NCBI RefSeq assembly: GCF_036192275.1
Contig: NZ_CP108088.1
Location: forward strand, 2,108,001 to 2,172,000
Length of the DNA stretch: 64,000 bases
Direction: 5' to 3'
From: Streptomyces sp. NBC_00250
GTDB taxonomy: Bacteria; Actinomycetota; Actinomycetes; Streptomycetales; Streptomycetaceae
Of this stretch, positions 1-8,848 are shown piece after piece. The position numbers were made by a program, and so were the translations under genes. Numbering within the stretch: the first letter of the stretch is position 1; each line of letters begins with the position of its first letter. Below the pieces are notes generated by a model. It was given only the letters and a program-made list of their open reading frames with translations. It was not told the origin of the DNA and searched no databases.

Positions 1-903
1 GCTCGACAGGTCGTACGTGGCGAAGTCCGGGAGGTTCAGCTCGGCGATGAACATCGTCGGCACCCCGTACAGCGAGGTGCAGCGCTCCTCCTGCACCGCC
101 CGGAGCGTGGCGGCCGGGTCGAAGGAGGCGGCGGGGATCACCATGCAGGCGCCGTGCGAGGTGGCGGCCAGATTCCCCATGACCATGCCGAAACAGTGGT
201 AGAAGGGCACCGGGATGCAGATCCGGTCCTGCTCGGAGTAGGCGATCATCTCGCCGACGGAATAACCGTTGTTGAGGATGTTGTGATGGGAGAGCGTGGC
301 CCCCTTGGGGAAGCCCGTCGTCCCCGAGGTGTACTGGATGTTGACGGGCTCGTCGCAGGAGAGCGGTTCGGGGCGCAGCTCGCCGGCCGTACGGGCGAGG
401 AACGCGTCCCAGCCCGGATCCCCGAAGTAGACGGCCTCCCGCAACTCCGGGCATTCTCCCCGCACTTCATCGACCATCGCCCGGTAGTCGCTCGTCTTGT
501 GCGCGAGCGAGGCGAAGAGCAGGGTGATCCCGGCCTGGTTGAGGACGTACGCCAACTCGTGGGCGCGGTAGGCGGGATTGATGTTGACCATGACGGCGCC
601 GATGCGGGCGGTGGCGTACTGCACGAGGACCCACTCGGCGCAGTTGACCGCCCAGATGCCGACCCGGTCACCCTTGCGGACCCCGCTGCCGAGCAGTGAA
701 CCGGCCAACCGGTCGACGTCCGCGCCGAATCGGGCGTACGTCCAGCGTCGTCCGGTGGGTACGTCGACCAGCGCCTCGCGGTCGGGCCAGGCGGCGACGG
801 CCCGGTCCAGGTTGGCGCCGATGGTGTCGCCGAGGAGCGGGGTCTCCGACACCCCGTGGGCGTAGGAGAGTTCGATGGGCGCGAGGGTGCCGGACGTGGT
901 CAT
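1..903 (-). CDS. AMP-binding acyl-CoA synthetase (N-terminal part, runs off the left edge)
   Basis: Activates a carboxylic (probably fatty) acid to acyl-AMP and then acyl-CoA. The visible N-terminal 301 residues begin [20 protein letters not shown] and contain the AMP-binding P-loop [12 protein letters not shown], followed by a PFYHCFG segment typical of medium/long-chain acyl-CoA ligases. The ATG at 903-901 overlaps the TGA of the upstream synthetase as ATGA, with GGAAGGGGA as ribosome site, so the two are translationally coupled. The C-terminal domain with the catalytic lysine lies outside the window. Substrate is not predictable from this part. Confidence 0.93.
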   Translation of the reverse strand, partial: MTTSGTLAPIELSYAHGVSETPLLGDTIGANLDRAVAAWPDREALVDVPTGRRWTYARFGADVDRLAGSLLGSGVRKGDRVGIWAVNCAEWVLVQYATARIGAVMVNINPAYRAHELAYVLNQAGITLLFASLAHKTSDYRAMVDEVRGECPELREAVYFGDPGWDAFLARTAGELRPEPLSCDEPVNIQYTSGTTGFPKGATLSHHNILNNGYSVGEMIAYSEQDRICIPVPFYHCFGMVMGNLAATSHGACMVIPAASFDPAATLRAVQEERCTSLYGVPTMFIAELNLPDFATYDLSS

Positions 904-2585
904 GCGAGGTCCCCTTCCATGAATTCCCTGCCGCCGCCCTCGGCGGTCAGCCGGCGCAGTTCCACCCGCCGGATCTTGCCGGACACGGTCTTGGGCAGCT
1001 CGGCGAACTCGATGCGCCGGATCCGCTTGTACGGGGCGAGGACCGCGCGCGAGTGGGCGAAGAGGGCCTTCGCGGTCTCCGCGTCGGGCTCCCAGCCGGC
1101 CGCGAGGACGACGTACGCCTTGGGGACGGCGAGCCGCAGCGGGTCGGGGGCGGGGACGACGGCCGCCTCGGCGGCGGCCTCGTGCTCCAGGAGGGCGCTC
1201 TCCAGCTCGAAGGGGCTGATCTTGTAGTCGGAGGCCTTGAACACGTCGTCGGCGCGCCCGATGTAGGTGATGTACCCCTCGGCATCCCTGGAACCGATGT
1301 CACCGGTCCGGTAGTAGCCGCCGGCCATCGCCTCCGCCGTACGCTCCGGGTCGCCGTGGTAGCCGGTCATCAGGCCCACCGGGTTGACGGACAGGTCGAG
1401 ACAGATCTCGCCCTCCGCCACGTCCGGCGTACCGCTCACCGGGTCGACGAGGGTGACGCGGAAGCCGGGGCTCGGGCGCCCCATGGACCCCTCCTTGAGC
1501 CGCTGACCCGGGCTGTTGGAGACCTGGACGGCCGTCTCGGTCTGGCCGAAGCCGTCCCGGATGGTGACGCCCCAGGCGCGCCGTACGGACTCGATGACCT
1601 CGGGATTGAGCGGTTCGCCGGCGGCGACGACCTCGCGCGGCGGGGTCTTCAGCTGGCTGAGGTCGGCCTGGATCAGCATGCGCCACACGGTCGGCGGGGC
1701 GCAGAAGCTGGTGACGCCGTTGCGCTCCATCTCGCTCATCAGCCGGGCCGGGTCGAAGCGCGTGTAGTTGTGGATGAAGACGGTCGCCTCGGCGTTCCAC
1801 GGGGCGAAGAGGTTGGACCAGGCGTGCTTGGCCCAGCCCGGCGAGGAGATGTTGAGGTGCACGTCGCCGGGCTTGAGGCCGATCCAGTACATCGTCGACA
1901 GGTGGCCCACCGGGTAGGAGGTGTGGGTCTGCTCGACCAGCTTGGGCCGGGCGGTCGTACCGGAGGTGAAGTACAGCATCAGGGTGTCGTCGGCGAGGGT
2001 GGCGCCGTCGGGCTCGAACACCTCGGACTCGCGGGCGGCGTGCTCGTACCCCAGCCAGCTCACCCCGTCGCCGCCGACCGCGATCCGGGTGTACGTCCCG
2101 GGGACGTCGTCGAACTTTGCGGTGTCCTCGGCGCGCACGACGACATGGCGGGCGCGGCCGCGCTCCACCCGGTCACGCAGGTCGGCGGGGCCGAGGAGCG
2201 GGGTGGCGGGGATGACGACGGCGCGCAGCTTCATGGCGGCGAGCACGGTCTCCCACAGCTCGACCTGGTTGCCCAGCATGACGATGATCCGGTCGCCGGC
2301 GCGCACGCCCTGGGCGCGCAGCCAGTTCGCGACCCGGTTCGAGCGGGCGGACATCTCGGCGAAGGACACCTTGGTCTCGGTGCCGTCCTCCTCGACGAGG
2401 TGGAGCGCGGTCCGCTCGTTCCCCTCGGCGATGACGTCGAACCATTCGAGCGCCCAGTTGAACCGGTCGGACCGGGGCCATGCGAAGCCCTCGTAGGCCG
2501 TCTCGTAGTCCTCGCGATGCTGGAGCAGGAAGTCCCGGGCGGCCCGGAACCTCTCCGTCGCGCTGGTCGCGCTCGTAGCCGTCAT
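900..2585 (-). CDS. AMP-binding acyl-CoA synthetase, AcsM-like
   Basis: A 561-residue ANL-superfamily ligase. The start ATG (2585) follows a GGAGG ribosome site and gives the N-terminus [20 protein letters not shown]. The adenylate P-loop is [12 protein letters not shown], the motif DGFGQTE is the A5 core, YRTGDIG is A7, and [10 protein letters not shown] near the C-terminus carries the catalytic lysine. The family (acetyl/medium-chain acyl-CoA synthetase) makes acyl-CoA, AMP and PPi in the cytoplasm. It is the first gene of an operon with a second, different acyl-CoA synthetase. It is divergent from a GAF-LuxR regulator that is the obvious candidate controller. A fatty, aryl or keto acid substrate is possible. 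Confidence 0.93.
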   Translation of the reverse strand: MTATSATSATERFRAARDFLLQHREDYETAYEGFAWPRSDRFNWALEWFDVIAEGNERTALHLVEEDGTETKVSFAEMSARSNRVANWLRAQGVRAGDRIIVMLGNQVELWETVLAAMKLRAVVIPATPLLGPADLRDRVERGRARHVVVRAEDTAKFDDVPGTYTRIAVGGDGVSWLGYEHAARESEVFEPDGATLADDTLMLYFTSGTTARPKLVEQTHTSYPVGHLSTMYWIGLKPGDVHLNISSPGWAKHAWSNLFAPWNAEATVFIHNYTRFDPARLMSEMERNGVTSFCAPPTVWRMLIQADLSQLKTPPREVVAAGEPLNPEVIESVRRAWGVTIRDGFGQTETAVQVSNSPGQRLKEGSMGRPSPGFRVTLVDPVSGTPDVAEGEICLDLSVNPVGLMTGYHGDPERTAEAMAGGYYRTGDIGSRDAEGYITYIGRADDVFKASDYKISPFELESALLEHEAAAEAAVVPAPDPLRLAVPKAYVVLAAGWEPDAETAKALFAHSRAVLAPYKRIRRIEFAELPKTVSGKIRRVELRRLTAEGGGREFMEGDLA

Positions 2586-2676
2586 GCGTCCTCCTCGTTG
2601 CGGGACCCGTCCCCGACATCGTGTAATCAGTGACCCAGGTCTCACTACCCCCGTTCGGGGGTGAAGGAGTGGTTCC
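2586..2676. promoter_or_regulatory. Divergent promoter region, acyl-CoA synthetases / LuxR regulator
   Basis: Ninety bases separate the two divergent genes. A GTGA-N8-TCAC inverted element lies at 2630-2645. A short hairpin, ACCCCC-GTTC-GGGGGT (2648-2663), sits against the GAAGGAG ribosome site of the LuxR gene and could limit its translation. These are seen in the sequence; binding by the LuxR protein is inference. Confidence 0.4.
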
Positions 2677-3492
2677 GTGCCCGAGAAGACGGAAGCGGTG
2701 GAGTTGCGGACGGCGCTGGTGCGCTTCAGGCGCGCCAGCGGGCTGCCCGTCGTCTTCGGCGGGCTGCTCCAGGAGGGCCGCACGCTGCGGATCGCCGAGC
2801 TGAGCGGGGCCGTGACGCCGGCGCTGAGCGGCCTGGCGATCTCGGCCGGCTCCGGGCTCGGCGGGAAGTGCCTGGCGCTGTCGCGGCCGTGCGCGGTCAC
2901 GGACTACCCGGCGTCGCGGCACATCACCCACGAGTACGACGTGCCCGTCTCGGCGGAGGGCCTGCGCGCGGTGATCGCGGTCCCCGTCGTCGTACGCCGC
3001 AAGGTGCGCGGTGTGCTGTACGGGGCGCTGCGCGAGTCCCTCCCGATCGGCGAGCGGGTCTTCGACGCGGCGATGGCGGCGGCCCGCGACGTGGAGCAGG
3101 CCCTCGCGGTACGGGACGAGGTACGGCAACTGCTCGCGCCCGCACCCCCCGGGCCGTCCTGGGAGGAGGTGCGCCAGGCGTACGGGGAGCTGCGCGAACT
3201 GGCCCCGAAGGTCGTCGACCCCGCGCTCCGGGAGCGACTCCTCGCCGTCTGCGGCCGCCTCGAATCGGCCTCCGGCACGGGCCCCGTCACCCCCGGCGTC
3301 TCCCTGACCCCGCGCGAGACGGACGTCCTCGCGGCGGTCGCCTCGGGCGCGACGAACGCGACGGCGGCCGAACGGCTCGGGCTGCGCCCGGAGACGGTGA
3401 AGGGCTACCTCCGCTCGGCGATGCGCAAACTGGGCGCCCACACCCGGCTGGAGGCGGTGGTGGCGGCGCGAAGGGCAGGGGCGCTGCCGTAG
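2677..3492 (+). CDS. GAF-domain LuxR-type transcriptional regulator
   Basis: A 271-residue one-component regulator. Residues about 10-150 look like a GAF sensor domain. Residues about 205-265 are a LuxR/NarL helix-turn-helix: the segment LTPRETDVLAAVASGATN, then ETVKGYLRSAMRKLGAHTR. No receiver domain or phosphorylatable Asp pattern is seen, so control is more likely by a bound ligand. GTG start with GAAGGAG upstream. This arrangement, a GAF-LuxR protein divergent from acyl-CoA ligases, suggests a regulator of fatty or aromatic acid use. The ligand is unknown. Confidence 0.88.
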   Translation: MPEKTEAVELRTALVRFRRASGLPVVFGGLLQEGRTLRIAELSGAVTPALSGLAISAGSGLGGKCLALSRPCAVTDYPASRHITHEYDVPVSAEGLRAVIAVPVVVRRKVRGVLYGALRESLPIGERVFDAAMAAARDVEQALAVRDEVRQLLAPAPPGPSWEEVRQAYGELRELAPKVVDPALRERLLAVCGRLESASGTGPVTPGVSLTPRETDVLAAVASGATNATAAERLGLRPETVKGYLRSAMRKLGAHTRLEAVVAARRAGALP

Positions 3493-3664
3493 CGGGACCG
3501 GCGCTGGGGTTCGGTCTCCCCGTCGAGCCGGGCGCCTCCCGCGCCGAGGGGGAACAACCGGCTCTTCTCGTCGACGGCCGTCGGATCGTCCGCGCCGGTG
3601 CGGCCTCGCGGCCTCCGTGGGAAGAGAGACCGAGGCCCCGGGCCCGCCGTCTTGAGAACGGCGA

Positions 3665-4165
3665 TCACGGCGGCGTCACCGGCGTCCCTCCCGGGGTGAC
3701 GAAGTAGTCCCGTGCTTCCTGCTGAGGGCCGCGCAGCAGACAGCTGACGGCCTCGTACGTGGTCGCGCCCAGGAAATAGGGACCGGTGTGATGCATCAGG
3801 AAGAAGCGGCCGGTCTCATCGATGAGGACCATGGCCCCGTCGAACGTTTCGTATCCGACGGGGAAGAGCTTCTTCCCCACGTTCTGGGCGAGTTCGGCGA
3901 CATCCTCGCCGCTCGCCTCGTAGATCCAGTGCGGGGTGAATCCGACGGCGTCCGGCGGCGTTCCCGGAATCACCAGCCGCAGCCCGCCGAACTCCCGGAC
4001 GAAGTCCTGGGCGGCCGGGAACGCTTGGACCGGATGGCCTTCCTCGGCGAAACGGCCGGTGACGAAGCTCAGGAGCTCGGGCAGCTGAGCACCGATGTCA
4101 CGCCCCCGTGACCAGCCCGCCTCGGTGAGGACGGCCTCGACTTCCTCCGTTGTCATCCTCGGCAT
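3665..4165 (-). CDS. SUKH-3 domain immunity-like protein
   Basis: A 166-residue protein matching the SUKH-3 pattern: an N-terminal AGWSRGRD helix, the FVREFGGL core, GKKLFPVG, then a LIDETGRFFLMHH strand pair. SUKH proteins are a superfamily of toxin-immunity proteins, but in Streptomyces many are orphans with no adjacent toxin. No polymorphic toxin or secretion gene is seen beside it. Start chosen at ATG 4165 (MPRMTTEEVE); an upstream ATG at 4210 adds an unlikely leader, and ATG 4156 is a second possibility. Convergent with the LuxR gene. Confidence 0.75.
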   Translation of the reverse strand: MPRMTTEEVEAVLTEAGWSRGRDIGAQLPELLSFVTGRFAEEGHPVQAFPAAQDFVREFGGLRLVIPGTPPDAVGFTPHWIYEASGEDVAELAQNVGKKLFPVGYETFDGAMVLIDETGRFFLMHHTGPYFLGATTYEAVSCLLRGPQQEARDYFVTPGGTPVTPP

Positions 4166-4244
4166 TGCGGGCTCACTCTCAGTGGTGCGCGCGGGAGCAT
4201 CCCTCAACACGCTCTCAGGTCACCAGGACGTTCGCGACGGTCCG

Positions 4245-5357
4245 TCAGCCCTCCGCGTGGACGATGTCGTACGGGGTGTCGGAAGGCGTCATGAGCCGGA
4301 GGGTCCGCTCGGCCTCGGCGGTGAGCGCGGCACGCTGGGCGCGCGTCATGGGGGCGAAGGGTTCGATGGTGAGCGTCGTGCGGTCCTTCGCCTCGTCGAG
4401 GTGCCAGATCCCGGCGAGGAAGCCGTCGAGGAGGAAGACCCGGTGGGCCTGGTTGCCGGTCCAGGTGCGGCCACGGTGTTCGGCGGGCACGACGCGGCTG
4501 CGGTCGGCGTGCGAGAGCAGCAGGTTGTCGAACTCCGGCAGGAAGCGGGGCGGGGCCGGGGTGTCCTCGTCCGGGCGGGGCGCGTCGGGCAGGTCGAAGA
4601 GTTCGGTGCCGTGCTCGTCCTGGAAGACGAGGAGCCGGGGTCGCAGCCGCTCGAAGGCGGGGCGGAGCCTGGTGAGGCCGCACCAGGTCTGCATGTCCTT
4701 GACGGATGCGGGTCCGAAGGCGCCGAGGTAGCGGAGCACGGTCTCGTCGAGGTCGGCGGCCTCCCGCTCCTGGCCGGGGAACCAGACGTCGGTGGTGGTG
4801 AGCGCGACCTGACCGCTGCGGCCCCAGAGGCCGCGCGGGGTGACCTGCACCATGACGAGCAGGCAGCGGGCCGCGATGCCGAGCGATGAGGGGTCGGCTT
4901 CGGGCCACTCGCGCGAGAGGCGCTCGCGCATCTCCTTCGGAGTACGGGGCCGCTCCTCGACGTACTCGGTCGCCAGCGCGGTGAGCCGGTCGAGGTCGAC
5001 GCCTTCGAGCCCCTTGCGGAACATCTTGAGCTCCCGGTCGACGGCCCCGGCCTGGACGAGGCGGCGCAGGGCGTCGGCGTCACGGGCGGTGTGGGTGTGC
5101 ACGGTGGACCGCATGGAGACGATCCGCGCGACCCGGCGGGACTCCATGAGGGAGGACAGGTCCTCGGGACGGAAGCCGTCGAGGCGGGCGGCGAGGGCGT
5201 AGTACGGGGGCTTGGTGTTCTGCGCCTGCAGGCCGACGAGGTGGTCGACGGCCTCGGTGACGCCCATCGGGGAGAGCCGCAGGAGCAGCTGGCGGTCGAG
5301 GGTGGCACGGTTCAGGGCGCGGGGACCGAGCACGGCGTGGGTCGTCTTGAGGGCCAT
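4245..5357 (-). CDS. Winged-helix DNA glycosylase, AlkZ-like (HTH_42 family)
   Basis: A 370-residue member of the HTH_42 (PF06224) family. Residues Gln44-Ala-Gln46 in VGLQAQNTKPPY form the QxQ catalytic motif of AlkZ, the Streptomyces sahachiroi azinomycin-resistance glycosylase. The E. coli YcaQ branch carries QxD instead. The family unhooks bulky N-alkylated purines and interstrand crosslinks, starting base excision repair. Other landmarks are the early RALNRATLDRQ helix and the FLPEFDNLLLSHADRSRV segment. Start ATG 5357; a GTG three codons upstream is also possible. No DNA-alkylating antibiotic cluster is adjacent, so it may be a general repair copy. Confidence 0.85.
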   Translation of the reverse strand: MALKTTHAVLGPRALNRATLDRQLLLRLSPMGVTEAVDHLVGLQAQNTKPPYYALAARLDGFRPEDLSSLMESRRVARIVSMRSTVHTHTARDADALRRLVQAGAVDRELKMFRKGLEGVDLDRLTALATEYVEERPRTPKEMRERLSREWPEADPSSLGIAARCLLVMVQVTPRGLWGRSGQVALTTTDVWFPGQEREAADLDETVLRYLGAFGPASVKDMQTWCGLTRLRPAFERLRPRLLVFQDEHGTELFDLPDAPRPDEDTPAPPRFLPEFDNLLLSHADRSRVVPAEHRGRTWTGNQAHRVFLLDGFLAGIWHLDEAKDRTTLTIEPFAPMTRAQRAALTAEAERTLRLMTPSDTPYDIVHAEG

Positions 5358-5519
5358 GTCAGGCACGCTACCCGGCCTTGCGGACAGATACGGTCCGCAA
5401 GGGGACAGGAAGGGGCCGGGCGGACAGCGAGGCGCGACGAAAGAGACCGCGCTGCGAGCATTCACCCCATATATCCTTCCCGGAGACCCGGCTTCCCGGA
5501 GACCCAGGAGGTGTACGAG

Positions 5520-6626
5520 ATGTCCGACCGCCGCCCGCGCGCGGCGTGGCGCCGCCCCCAGGCGGAGCCGCCCGCGAACACCTCCCCGGAACCGCCGGCG
5601 GAGCGGCCGAGCGTCGTCCAGGCGAACCTCTACCGCGACGGCCGACGCGTCTCCTCCCCCACCACCCTCGCGGAGACCTTCCGGCAGTTGCGCGAGCACC
5701 CGGACGGCATGGCATGGATCGGCCTCCAGCGCCCGACCGAGGAGGAACTCCACTCCTTGGCCGCCGAGTTCGACCTCCACGAACTGGCGGTGGAGGACGC
5801 GATGGAGGCCCATCAGCGCCCGAAACTGGAAAGGTACGGCGACACCCTCTTCGTGGTCCTCAGGGCGGCCCGCTACCTGGACGCCCAGGAGGAGGTCGAC
5901 TTCGGCGAACTCCACGTCTTCGTGGGCCCGGACTTCCTGATCACGGTCCGCCACGGCGCCGCCCCGGACCTCTCCACGGTCCGCCGCCGCATGGAGAAGG
6001 ACCCGGAACTGCTCGCCCTGGGCCCGGAAGCGGTCCTCTACGCGATCCTGGACGCGGTGGTCGACGGCTACGCCCCGGTGGTGGCGGGCGTCCAGAACGA
6101 CATCGACGAGATCGAGACGGAGGTCTTCGGCGGCGACCCGGCGGTCTCCCGCCGCATCTACGAACTCTCCCGGGAAATGGTCGAGTTCCAACGCGCCACC
6201 CGCCCCCTGGTGGGCATGCTCCACGGCCTGATGGCCGGCTTCGCCAAATACGGCACGGACGAGGAACTCCAGCGCTACCTCCGCGACGTCGCCGACCACG
6301 TCACCCACACCAGCGAGCGCGTCGACGGCTTCCGCCAGGCACTCACCGAAATCCTCACGGTCAACGCGACCCTGGTCACCCAACAACAGAACGCAGAAAT
6401 GCGGGCGTTGGCGGAGGCGGGCTTCGAACAGAACGAGGAGATCAAGAAGATCTCGGCCTGGGCGGCGATTCTCTTTGCACCCACACTCGTGGGAACCATC
6501 TACGGCATGAACTTCGACAACATGCCAGAGCTTCACTGGGCGGGCGGGTATCCGTTCGCAATCCTCCTGATGGCAGGGGTCTGTACGGGGCTGTACTTCG
6601 TCTTCAAACGGCGGCGCTGGCTCTAG
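5520..6626 (+). CDS. corA: CorA-family magnesium/divalent cation channel
   Basis: A 368-residue CorA protein. A cytoplasmic N-terminal alpha/beta funnel is followed by the long coiled helix (about 200-300). Two C-terminal membrane helices follow: ISAWAAILFAPTLVGTIYGMN, ending in the selectivity motif Gly329-Met-Asn, and YPFAILLMAGVCTGLYFVF. The periplasmic loop is FDNMPELHW rather than the MPE plus tryptophan loop seen in many CorA proteins. The start ATG has a clear AGGAGG ribosome site 8 nt upstream. Stand-alone gene. A second, truncated copy of its 3' end lies at 8630-8737. Confidence 0.95.
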   Translation: MSDRRPRAAWRRPQAEPPANTSPEPPAERPSVVQANLYRDGRRVSSPTTLAETFRQLREHPDGMAWIGLQRPTEEELHSLAAEFDLHELAVEDAMEAHQRPKLERYGDTLFVVLRAARYLDAQEEVDFGELHVFVGPDFLITVRHGAAPDLSTVRRRMEKDPELLALGPEAVLYAILDAVVDGYAPVVAGVQNDIDEIETEVFGGDPAVSRRIYELSREMVEFQRATRPLVGMLHGLMAGFAKYGTDEELQRYLRDVADHVTHTSERVDGFRQALTEILTVNATLVTQQQNAEMRALAEAGFEQNEEIKKISAWAAILFAPTLVGTIYGMNFDNMPELHWAGGYPFAILLMAGVCTGLYFVFKRRRWL

Positions 6627-6995
6627 CAGCCCCCCTGAAATCACTTGATCAACTTCACAAGCACGAATGATTGAGGCAGGGCGCCCGGTGCCCCTGGGGA
6701 GAATCTGGGGAGAATGCACGGCGCTGGGGAGTGGACGCGTACTGCCGCCACCTGCATCTGTGGCCGCCACGGGGACGGCTCACAGGCGAGGTTGGGCGTG
6801 GTTGGTCACCGAGGGTGTCCAGCAAAGCCCTGCAGGCCCCGGCCCGCGACGCGGCCTGGGGGATCGCCGAACTGCTGCGCTGACGGAGGGCAGAGGCCCA
6901 CATCATGCGCCCCTGCGCACTTGCATGCGCCGCTCCTCCCTTCCGTGCGGTCCAGCCGATACGTAAACCGCCCGCGCACGCCGTGAGGAGAGCTG
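6627..6995. other. Intergenic stretch after corA, no gene seen
   Basis: About 370 bases with no credible coding frame; short open frames here lack starts with ribosome sites and lack any recognisable family signature. Near-repeated CTGGGGAGA/CTGGGGAGT motifs occur at about 6695-6730. GC is slightly below that of the flanking genes. It may be old junction DNA, since the nearby interval 7800-8840 is full of gene remnants. Confidence 0.4.
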
Positions 6996-7262
6996 TTGAA
7001 GCCGAGCGAGGAAGTGCTCCAGGAACTGACCCAGCAGTCGAACATCTCCGTCCACTCCGACGACGCACTCGTCGGCAAGGTGAAGGCCGCCGTCACGGCG
7101 GACGACAAGAAGCGCCTCCGCCTCGGCCCACGCGTCCGCCCCCGCCTCACCTTCGACAAGGATTGGGGCGGCCCCGTCTCCGTCCACGCCGACGGATCGG
7201 TCCTCGCGCTGCGGCTGCTGCCTGGGCAGGACGAGGAGCCGCGTCCGGGCTCCCCGCGCTGA
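6996..7262 (+). CDS. Small protein of unknown function
   Basis: An 88-residue open frame starting at TTG 6996 with GAGGAGAG 6-8 nt upstream. The protein begins LKPSEEVLQELTQQSNISV (first residue formyl-Met) and ends in a charged Pro-rich tail. No family is recognised. Soluble, no signal peptide or membrane segment. Ribosome site, codon bias and a strong terminator straight after the stop favour a real gene, but it is short and its start codon is rare. Confidence 0.5.
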   Translation: MKPSEEVLQELTQQSNISVHSDDALVGKVKAAVTADDKKRLRLGPRVRPRLTFDKDWGGPVSVHADGSVLALRLLPGQDEEPRPGSPR

Positions 7263-7271
7263 CCTCGGAAG

Positions 7272-7311
7272 GCCGCCGGGACCGGCTCATCTCAGCGCCG
7301 GTCCCGGCGGC
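7272..7311. terminator. Bidirectional intrinsic terminator
   Basis: Perfect 14-bp stem: GCCGCCGGGACCGG at 7272-7285 pairs with CCGGTCCCGGCGGC at 7298-7311, with a 12-nt loop. It lies between the convergent small gene (ends 7262) and the Nudix gene (ends 7332), so it can stop transcription from both sides. Confidence 0.85.
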
Positions 7312-7331
7312 AGGACGACGTACGCGCCGGC

Positions 7332-7769
7332 TCAGAGCGATGCCTCGACTCCGAGGCTTCCGGCGCCGATGGCTCCCCTCAGCACGCGGGCGATCTCCTC
7401 GGGCTTGAGGTCGATGCCGTCGAGCCCCTCAAGAGTCAGCGGGACCTCCTCCAGCGCGTACTCGCCGCGGCCTTCGGCACTGAACTCGGGGCCGGTGCGG
7501 TCGTCGAAGGACCAGGTCGCGATGCGGGCGAGGTAGAAGAGCTGGCGCTCGTCGTCGGTCTCCATCGTGTGGAGGAGGCGGACGATGTCGGCCTTCCCCG
7601 CGATCTCCTCGTGGATCTCCCGGTGGAGGGCGGCCTCCCGGGACGCGTCACTGGGCTCCACGCCACCGCCGGGCAGGACCCAGTACTCGGGGATGCCGGG
7701 CCTGGTACGGCGGATGACCAGCATCGTGTCGTCGGCGGTGACGAGGACGGCGCGGACTCGTTCGATCAT
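7332..7769 (-). CDS. Nudix hydrolase
   Basis: A 145-residue Nudix protein. The Nudix box runs from GGGVEPSD to REIHEEI; the REUxEE metal-binding core is intact, while the first acidic position of GX5E is Asp instead of Glu. It is preceded by VLPGG and a short N-terminal strand (IERVRAVLVTADD). The family hydrolyses nucleoside-diphosphate-linked compounds; the true substrate cannot be predicted. It lies just downstream of a decayed short-chain dehydrogenase, with which it may once have formed an operon. Confidence 0.88.
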   Translation of the reverse strand: MIERVRAVLVTADDTMLVIRRTRPGIPEYWVLPGGGVEPSDASREAALHREIHEEIAGKADIVRLLHTMETDDERQLFYLARIATWSFDDRTGPEFSAEGRGEYALEEVPLTLEGLDGIDLKPEEIARVLRGAIGAGSLGVEASL

Positions 7770-7799
7770 TTCGGTTCTTCTCCTTGCTTGTTGACGGTC

Positions 7800-8418
7800 T
7801 CAGTGGAGCAGCCAGCCGCCGTCGACGTGGACGGACTGCCCCATGATGAACGAGGCGGAGGGGCCCACGAGGAACGCCACCAGGGCCGCGACGTCCTCGG
7901 GCCGACCACGGCGCGGGACGCACTGGCGCTTGATCTGGTCCTCCGGCCGCGCACGGTGCCGGGAGGGGAGGGCGTTCTCTGCCTCGACCTGGATGGCTCC
8001 GGGCATGACCGTGTTGACGCAAATCCCGTACGGGCCGAGTTCGCGGGCGAGGGAGCGGGTCAGGCCCTGCAACCCGGCTTTCGCGGTGCTGTACGCGACG
8101 AGGTTCGTCCGGCCGGCGCGGGCGTTGACGCTGCCGATGTTCACGATCCGGCCTCAGCGGCGCTCTACCATGCCGGGCGTGAACGCGTGGCAGGTCGGCG
8201 TTGACCGCGATCCCGGGGCTGCCCGCGCGTTCGAAGGCGGCGAGGAGGGCGTGGGCGTCGGGGTCCTGGCCGAGATGGTTGACCGCGACGGTCGCTCCGG
8301 CGGTGGCGAGCGCTCGGCCGATCTCGGCTCCGATGCCGGTGGCGCCGCCGGTGACGAGGGCGTTGCGGCCCTGGAGCGGGCGGGTCTGGATGGGGGTCTC
8401 AAGCAGGGGCAGGGACAT
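7800..8418 (-). pseudogene. Short-chain dehydrogenase/reductase pseudogene (internal deletion plus frame break)
   Basis: The N-terminal piece (start ATG 8418) has the Rossmann fingerprint ALVTGGATGIGAEIGRAL and runs to AVNADLP. The C-terminal piece, in a different frame, starts at [14 protein letters not shown], keeps the catalytic Tyr-x-x-x-Lys pair in YSTAK and ends in [11 protein letters not shown]. About 70-80 residues that normally join them (NAG and catalytic-Ser approach region) are missing, the frame changes, and a TGA interrupts the segment reading GMVERR before GRIVNIG. The enzyme cannot be made. Both ends retain normal Streptomyces codon use, so decay looks recent. Confidence 0.88.
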
Positions 8419-8848
8419 TGCTGCTCCGTTCACCGAGCTGGGGGTGAGGGGCCGGCGTGGTGGTGAAGAAGGTGTCGAGCGTCGTGTGCGGGGCCTGGCT
8501 CTCGGCGAGTTTGATCAGGACGAGCAGGAGGTCGTGTCCGGTCAGCCGGGAGGGCGGGATGACGCCGAGGCTGCGCAGGGCGAGAAAGGCGTGGATCTCC
8601 TCCAGGCTGCTGCCGTTCTCTCCGCAGAGACCGTGCCGGAACTGCACTGGGCGGGCGGGTATCCGTTCGCGGTGGTGCTGATGGCAGCGGTGTGCACGAG
8701 TCTGTACGTGGTCTTCAAGAAGAAGGACTGGCTGTAGTAGCAAAGCCGGACGCCGACTGCCCCCGCCGCAGTTCGCGGAATCCTGGATGCCGTGAGCCTT
8801 GAACCGGACCGTTGTTGCCGACCGGAACGGAGGTGGCATGCGGGTTCG
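8419..8848. other. Scar interval with gene fragments
   Basis: No complete gene. The minus strand (about 8399-8632) carries an open piece reading EEIHAFLALRSLGVIPPSRL and onward to LLLVLIKLAESQ, which looks like real protein sequence but has no start and no recognised family. The plus strand carries the corA 3' fragment listed separately. The two fragments meet at about 8630. Confidence 0.5.
8630..8737 (+). pseudogene. corA 3'-end fragment (second copy)
   Basis: Reads VPELHWAGGYPFAVVLMAAV and then CTSLYVVFKKKDWL before a TAG stop. This matches the last 34 residues of the intact CorA ending at 6626 (PELHWAGGYPFAILLMAGVC and then TGLYFVFKRRRWL). The GMN motif and everything upstream are absent. 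It is a remnant of a paralogous corA, 2 kb from the intact gene. Nucleotide divergence indicates an old paralogue rather than a fresh duplication. Confidence 0.85.

Noticed and set aside
696..2633. 645-residue plus-strand open frame across the acyl-CoA synthetases
   Set aside because: It is the antisense of two well-supported genes and reads as low-complexity Gly/Ala/Val/Arg sequence typical of high-GC shadow frames.
900..2900. Longer 666-residue reading of the second acyl-CoA synthetase
   Set aside because: The first 105 residues overlap the LuxR gene and have no ribosome site or homology; ATG 2585 with GGAGG fits the family start.
6627..6995. Possible small gene or attachment site after corA
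   Set aside because: No ribosome site, no family match, no tRNA and no clear direct repeat of useful length.
8399..8839. Complete gene on the minus strand across the scar
   Set aside because: It is antisense to the corA fragment for part of its length and has no credible start or family, so only the fragment nature is reported.
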